This document shows positions 59,315 through 64,000 of a stretch of DNA of 64,000 nt, piece by piece. The position numbers and the translations under genes are program-made. Under the pieces are notes generated by a model. That model did no database searches. It worked only from the letters and a program-made list of their open reading frames with translations, and was not told the origin of the DNA. The DNA comes from Cyrtodaria siliqua (Eukaryota > Mollusca > Bivalvia > Adapedonta > Hiatellidae), in assembly GCA_037043455.1 (NCBI GenBank), contig JAWPHD010006742.1, positions 62,001-126,000 of the forward strand, in the 5' to 3' direction. Positions within the stretch are counted from its first letter, which is position 1. Every line of letters begins with the position of its first letter.

Positions 59315-59731
59315 TCAACGAAACCGCAATTCCTGCTGGTCACCTTTGTCAGAGGTGTCGGATTCTGATTCCTCGTCACAATTTTCGCTGTCACTGGAGT
59401 CTTCAGTGGAAGCACTGTCCTCATCGTCGCTGGCATTCCCATCTGAATGTATTTCACTGTACTGACGACCCTCCGCCAGTATGTTGTCATCCGACGATAA
59501 TGTGTCAGAGGATGAGGGTTGCATTGTGTCTTCAATTCGCCTCTTCTTGGCGGGTCCCTTGCCTTTATCAGACAGTTCAGCGCGCCTCTTATGTGCGCTC
59601 TTTTTGAAAGTGTTCTGTGATGGGACGATATCCAGAGATGACACGAGGGATTCCCGCAGCTCTGGGTCATCCGCAATCCTCCTTGCCAGAAGGCGACCAA
59701 GCTTGTCGGACTGTGTTTCATTCCGAGGCAT
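59315..59731 (-). CDS. Acidic ORF MPRNETQ, copy 1 (mobile-element protein)
   Basis: About 138 residues from MPRNETQSDKLGRLLARR. It has an N-terminal helical part (IADDPELRESLVSS), a basic stretch (KKSAHKRRAELSDKGKGPAK), then a long Ser/Asp/Glu tract, ending QQELRFR. I start at 59731 because copy 2 has a stop just upstream of the same Met. The conserved N-terminus and the recombinase fragment downstream of copy 2 suggest the first part of a tyrosine-recombinase element protein. No domain is recognised. Confidence 0.5.
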   Translation of the reverse strand: MPRNETQSDKLGRLLARRIADDPELRESLVSSLDIVPSQNTFKKSAHKRRAELSDKGKGPAKKRRIEDTMQPSSSDTLSSDDNILAEGRQYSEIHSDGNASDDEDSASTEDSSDSENCDEESESDTSDKGDQQELRFR

Positions 59732-60284
59732 GCTGAAAAACAGTATTGTACTCAACATGAAATATAATCAACTGTGAACTTCCCGGTTAAGGATTGGCGT
59801 TGCCAAATTCCATTTGAGAAGCATAGAGCATGACTTTTTGTCGGACGACAGGGAACTGTGACACATCATTCCATAAGGTGGCAATAGCTTAACTAATGAT
59901 TGAATCCTAGTTCAAAGTATAGGTATAAAAGCGTGGGTTTTTTAGGCATCACAACGAAGGCATCACGACCGGATAAAGTTCCGAGCAATAGTCAATGCCT
60001 GTATGAAATTAAATTATATGTATTTAATATGTTATACTACCTATGTAGAACAATTGCAATAGGTACATTGTTATTTGATATTACAGTACTGGTCACTGTA
60101 AATGTGGACACAGTCACGTTATTTGGTACGTAAATGTACGGTGTCTGGAATATTGACGTAATGTCTTGTTTTTTTTATTTTTTGGTATTGTAACTGAATG
60201 ACTTCAACCAGTACACCGAAGTATGACGTGCACGCAGTGACTATCCAATACATTATGAGGATAGTTGACCCGGTTCACTGTCCC

Positions 60285-60730
60285 CCTTCCTAAAACGTTA
60301 CAGTGGACACTGTCCTATTTCATAAATACAATTCTTAGTGAGCACAACGTCCCACATGTAAGGTACTATTCAAGGTAGGCACACTATCCTACTTCTAAGA
60401 TAATACTCAAGGCGGTCTCCGCCTCAATCCTAAGGAGCATTTAAAGCTGGCGCACTGTCCTGTATAGAAGGTTCTATTTAAAGGGGGCACACTGTCCCAT
60501 GTATATAGTACTTTGGAAGAGGGCACACTGTCCCATGTATATGGTACTTATGTCAAAGGGCACATTGTCACATTTACATGGTACTTTTTAAAGAAGGCAC
60601 ACTGTCCCATGTATAAGGCAGTTTGTAAAGAGGGCACACTGTCCCATGGATATACATATGGTACTATTTAAAGTGAACACACTGTCTACAATGATATTAG
60701 AGGTAATGCATCCGACACACTGCTCCAAAT
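60285..60730 (+). repeat. 36-37 bp minisatellite, duplication copy 1
   Basis: CACACTGTCCCATGTATA-type cores occur at 60488, 60524, 60561 (variant), 60598 and 60634, with diverged units on both sides. Confidence 0.85.
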
Positions 60731-61123
60731 AGAGATCACTGTCTTGAAAAGGAATACTATCATAAGAACGCACAAGCGCTATAATGCATGTTTGACGATT
60801 GTTATGATCACAGTCTTGAAGTAAAGTAATATGTTAAGCATTGTGAAGGAGGAACAAGCGCCATAATGCATATAGTACGATTGGTATGTAAATGTATAGT
60901 AATGTGTAGATGCAACTATGTTGGCGCATATTGGGCAATATATATGATGTAAGTAACTAAACACTGACCTGGGTGGATATGGTATGTATATACCAATGAC
61001 CTGGACGTCAGCGTAACATACACGAATCTCAAGTACTGTATAGTCTACTGCACCGGGTGAACTACTGTGTGACTGTATCTCAAAAACAAAATAAATGGTT
61101 TTGTAAACGATAAGCAAAATAAA

Positions 61124-61518
61124 TTGCCTACCATGTACTGGATTCCTAAATTACAAAAAACATCCGTATAAGGCTCGCTTTATTTCTAATTCTAGTGCCT
61201 GTACCACAACAAACATTTCCAAACTTTTAACTTCTTGTCTTACTGCCGTTAAAGATCACGTTAAACTATATTGTGATAACACTTATGAAAACTCTGGAAT
61301 TAATTTATTTTGGTCTATAACAAATTCGGGAGACGTTCTTGAAAAATGTTTCAATAAAGGTCAAGTTTCATCACTTAGTACTTATGACTTCTCTACACTA
61401 TATATAACCTTACCACATCATCTTATTGAAGACAAGCTAATTTCTCTTATTCAAAAAACATTCGCTAGAGAAAATACTACATTTTTGACATGTAATAATA
61501 TTAAAGCGTTTTTTTACT
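61124..61518 (+). pseudogene. RT-element fragment (N-terminal RT), copy 1
   Basis: LPTMYWIPKLQKTSV runs into a stop. After a frameshift it continues ARFISNSSACTTTNISKLL, GINLFWSITNSGDVL and SLSTYDFSTLY, ending CNNIKAFFY-stop. These are the early reverse transcriptase motifs of the family at 54398-55840. It ends within the CNN-x-x-x-FF region, where the 54-kb copy begins. Confidence 0.7.
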
Positions 61519-61553
61519 AACGGCAGTTAAGACAATTATACTATGTGGACTTG

Positions 61554-61763
61554 CTATGAAGTTTGTGAAGCACTCATTGTAGCAACCGACGCAGGGAAAA
61601 CTGTCTTCGGTGGGTTTTGTTGGTTGCAAAACCCCTCGAAGCGTTCAATATATCTGTTGTAAGCCTTCCTGGTTGAAATTGCAAGTGAGGAACTTATCAT
61701 TTTGTGTATTAGAGAAGTACTCCCTCTAATGTTAAGTGCAGTGGCACTGTCACGGGGTCTTCG
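61554..61763 (-). pseudogene. Tyrosine-recombinase N-terminal fragment
   Basis: The frame reads GSTSLIHKMISSSLAISTRK, then AYNRYIERFEGFC and VFPASVATMS-AS, before a stop. S-S-S-L-A-x-S-T-R-K-A-Y-x-R-Y-x-x-x-F-x-x-F-C is the core-binding (SAM-like) domain pattern of tyrosine recombinases in DIRS- and Crypton-type elements. The catalytic domain is missing. It lies downstream, in reading direction, of the second MPRNETQ ORF. Confidence 0.6.
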
Positions 61764-61893
61764 CTAATATATGTTGCGTGTTTCTTTGCCTCTGTTATCT
61801 TTGTCAGAGGTGTCGGATTCTCACCGTTTTCGCTGTCACTGGGGTCCTCATTGGAAGCACTGTCCTCATCGTCGCTGGCATTGCCATCTGAGT

Positions 61894-62181
61894 TTATTTC
61901 ACTCTACTGACCCTCCGCCAGTGCGTAACGTATTTTGTCATACGACGATGGTGTGTCAGAGGACGAGGGTTGTATTGTGTCCTCAATTCGCCTCTTCTTG
62001 GCGGATCCATTGCCTTTGTCAGACAGTTCAGCGCGCCTTTTATGTGCGCTCTTGTGGAAGTGTTCTGTGATGGGACGATATCCAGAGATGACATGAGGAA
62101 TTCCCGCAGCTCTGGGTCATCCGCAATCCTCCTTGCCAGAAGGCGACCTAGCTTGTCGGACTGTGTTTCATTCCGAGGCAT
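61894..62181 (-). pseudogene. Acidic ORF MPRNETQ, copy 2 (frameshifted)
   Basis: It starts MPRNETQSDKLGRLLARR like copy 1. It loses the frame after DIVPSQN and picks up the basic and acidic region in another frame. The start Met is preceded by an in-frame stop. Confidence 0.6.
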
Positions 62182-62734
62182 GCTGATAAAATATTGTACT
62201 CAACAGGAAATATAATCAACAATGAATTTCCCGGTTAAGGTTAAGCATAGAGCATGCTTTTTATCGGACAACAAGGAACTGTGACCCATCAGTCCATAAG
62301 GTGGCAATAGCTTAACTAATAATTATATCCTAGTTCAAAATGTAGGTATAAAAACGAGTGTTTTTTTTTAGGCATCACAACCGGAAAAAGTTCCGAGCAA
62401 TAGTCAATGCCTGTATGAAATTAAATTATATGTATTTAATATGTTATACTACCTATGTAGAACAATTACAATAGGTACATTGTTATTTGATATTACAGTA
62501 CTGATCGCTGTAAATGTGGACACAGCCATGTTATTTGGTACGTAAATTGACGGTGTCTGTACGTAAATGTACGGTGTCTGGAACATTGACGTAATGTCTT
62601 GTTTGTTATGTTTTGGTATTGTAACGTTACGACTTCAACCAGTACACCGAAGTATGACGTGCAAGAAGTGACTATCCAATACATTACCTGGATAGGTGAC
62701 CTGGTTCACCGTCCCCTTTCCAAAAGCAATGTCA

Positions 62735-63240
62735 CAGTGGACACTGTCCTATTTCAAAATACAATTCACGGTGAGCACAACGTCCTACATGTAAGGTACT
62801 ATTCAAGGTAGGCAAACTGTCCTACTTCTAAGATAATACTCAAGGCGGTCACCGACTCAATCCTAAGGAGCATTTAAAGCTGGCGCACTTTCCTGTATAG
62901 AAGGTACTTTTTAAAGAGGACACACTGTCCCATGTATATGGTACTTTTGGAAGAGGGCACACTGTCCCATGTATATGGTACTTTTGGAAGCGGTCACACT
63001 GTCCCATGTATATGGTACTGTTGGAAAAGGGCACACTGTCCCATGTATATGGTACTTATGTCAAAGGGCACATTGTCACATTTACATGGTACTTTTTAAA
63101 GAAGGCACACTGTCCCATGTATAAGGCAGTTTGTAAAGAGGGCACACTGTCCCATGGATATACATATGGTACTATTTAAAGTGAACACACTGTCTACAAT
63201 GATATTAGAGGTAATACATCCGACACACTGCTCCAAATAG
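62735..63240 (+). repeat. 36-37 bp minisatellite, duplication copy 2
   Basis: Same units as 60285-60730 but with additional GGTACTTTTGGAAGNGGNCA-type units around 62940-63040, showing expansion or contraction after duplication. Confidence 0.85.
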
Positions 63241-63631
63241 AGATCACTGTCTTGAAAAGGAATACTATCATAAGAACGCACAAGCGCTATAATGCATGTT
63301 TGACGATTGTTATGATCACAGTCTTGAAGTAAAGTAATATGTTAAGCATTGTGAAGGAGGAACAAGCGCCATAATGCATATAGTACGATTGGTATGTAAA
63401 TGTATAGTAATGTGTAGATGCAACTATGTTGGCGCATATTGGGCAATATATATGATGTAAGTAACTAAACACTGACCTGGGTGGATATGGTATGTATATA
63501 CCAATGACCTGGACGTCAGCGTAACATACACGAATCTCAAGTACTGTATAGTCTACTGCACCGGGTGAACTACTGTGTGACTGTATCTCAAAAACAAAAT
63601 AAATGGTTTTGTAAACGATAAGCAAAATAAA

Positions 63632-64000
63632 TTGCCTACCATGTACTGGATTCCTAAATTACAAAAAACATCCGTATAAGGCTCGCTTTATTTCTAATTC
63701 TAGTGCCTGTACCACAACAAACATTTCCAAACTTTTAACTTCTTGTCTTACTGCCGTTAAAGATCACGTTAAACTATATTGTGATAAAACTTCTGAAAAC
63801 TCTGGAATTAATTTATTTTGGTCTATAACAAATTCGGGAGACGTTCTTGAAAAATGTTTCAATAAAGGTCAAGTTTCATCACTTAGTACTTATGACTTCT
63901 CTACACTATATATAACCTTACCACATCATCTTATTGAAGACAAGCTAATTTCTCTTATTCAAAAAACATTCGCTAGAGAAAATACTACATTTTTGACATG
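63632..64000 (+). pseudogene. RT-element fragment, copy 2 (runs off the window)
   Basis: Nearly identical to 61124-61490 and shares its frameshift at CCGTATAAGGC, so the frame was already broken before the duplication. Confidence 0.7.

Larger units (their letters stand above)
59345..61800. repeat. 2.46-kb tandem duplication, copy 1
   Basis: The second copy starts near 61800 (CTTTGTCAGAGGTGTCGGAT in both) and runs past the window end. The offset is 2450 at the MPRNETQ start and 2508 after the minisatellite, so the copies differ mainly by minisatellite units and small indels. The right part is nearly identical. Confidence 0.9.
61800..64000. repeat. 2.46-kb tandem duplication, copy 2 (cut by window end)
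   Basis: Direct repeat of 59345-61800, still matching at the last base of the window. Confidence 0.9.

Noticed and set aside
60588..61117. Minus-strand frames over the minisatellite and beyond, identical in both copies of the 2.46-kb unit.
   Set aside because: Identity reflects the recent duplication. The sequence has no domain, and the first frame is translated minisatellite.

Overview
The window is animal nuclear DNA, AT-rich and full of introns and repeats. It is most likely from a bivalve mollusc. Three things point there: the exon structure of a SEA/EGF membrane protein, a TCTG-linked tandem-repeat element of the bivalve 'Pearl' type, and several repeat cores I associate with bivalve genomes. 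No prokaryotic gene, CRISPR array or rRNA is visible. The species call is inference; the gene and repeat calls rest on the sequence.

Layout. 1-7.1 kb: three tandem copies of a unit of about 2.7 kb. The first copy carries a short LTR-type element (181-926), and the third is its paralogous empty site. 7.1-11 kb: a 33-bp minisatellite, the 3' tail of a reverse-transcriptase element, and a decayed Gypsy-like LTR element with a tRNA-Pro-type primer site. 11.18-33.98 kb (+): the main host gene. Thirteen exons with fully compatible splice phases encode 546 residues: SEA domain (three exons), EGF-like domain, three cbEGF-like domains, one EGF split over two exons, a transmembrane helix and a Tyr/Pro-rich cytoplasmic tail. 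The 5' end (signal peptide) was not found. Its introns hold the Pearl-like element, a mariner relic, LINE endonuclease and THAP relics, tRNA-derived sequences and solo LTR-like hairpin elements. 34-49.7 kb: intergenic, with a Tc1-like transposase relic (-), a reverse-transcriptase fragment (-) and a decayed 4-kb non-LTR retrotransposon (+). 49.82 kb: a signal-peptide exon opens a second host gene (+); a phase-compatible cysteine-rich micro-exon lies at 53.47 kb, and the rest was not found.

53.6-57.1 kb is a tandem array with 140-178 bp monomers, interrupted by a 1.44-kb reverse-transcriptase element and a 796-bp LTR-type element. A 79-bp-arm palindrome follows. 59.3-64.0 kb is a 2.46-kb tandem duplication, the second copy cut by the window end. 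Each copy has a minus-strand acidic ORF beginning MPRNETQ, a 36-bp minisatellite and a plus-strand reverse-transcriptase fragment. A tyrosine-recombinase N-terminal fragment lies at the junction.

The two host genes look like cell-surface or secreted proteins. Nothing in the sequence links them functionally. The rest is a layered record of transposon insertion and tandem duplication, in which several paralogous empty sites define insertion boundaries directly.
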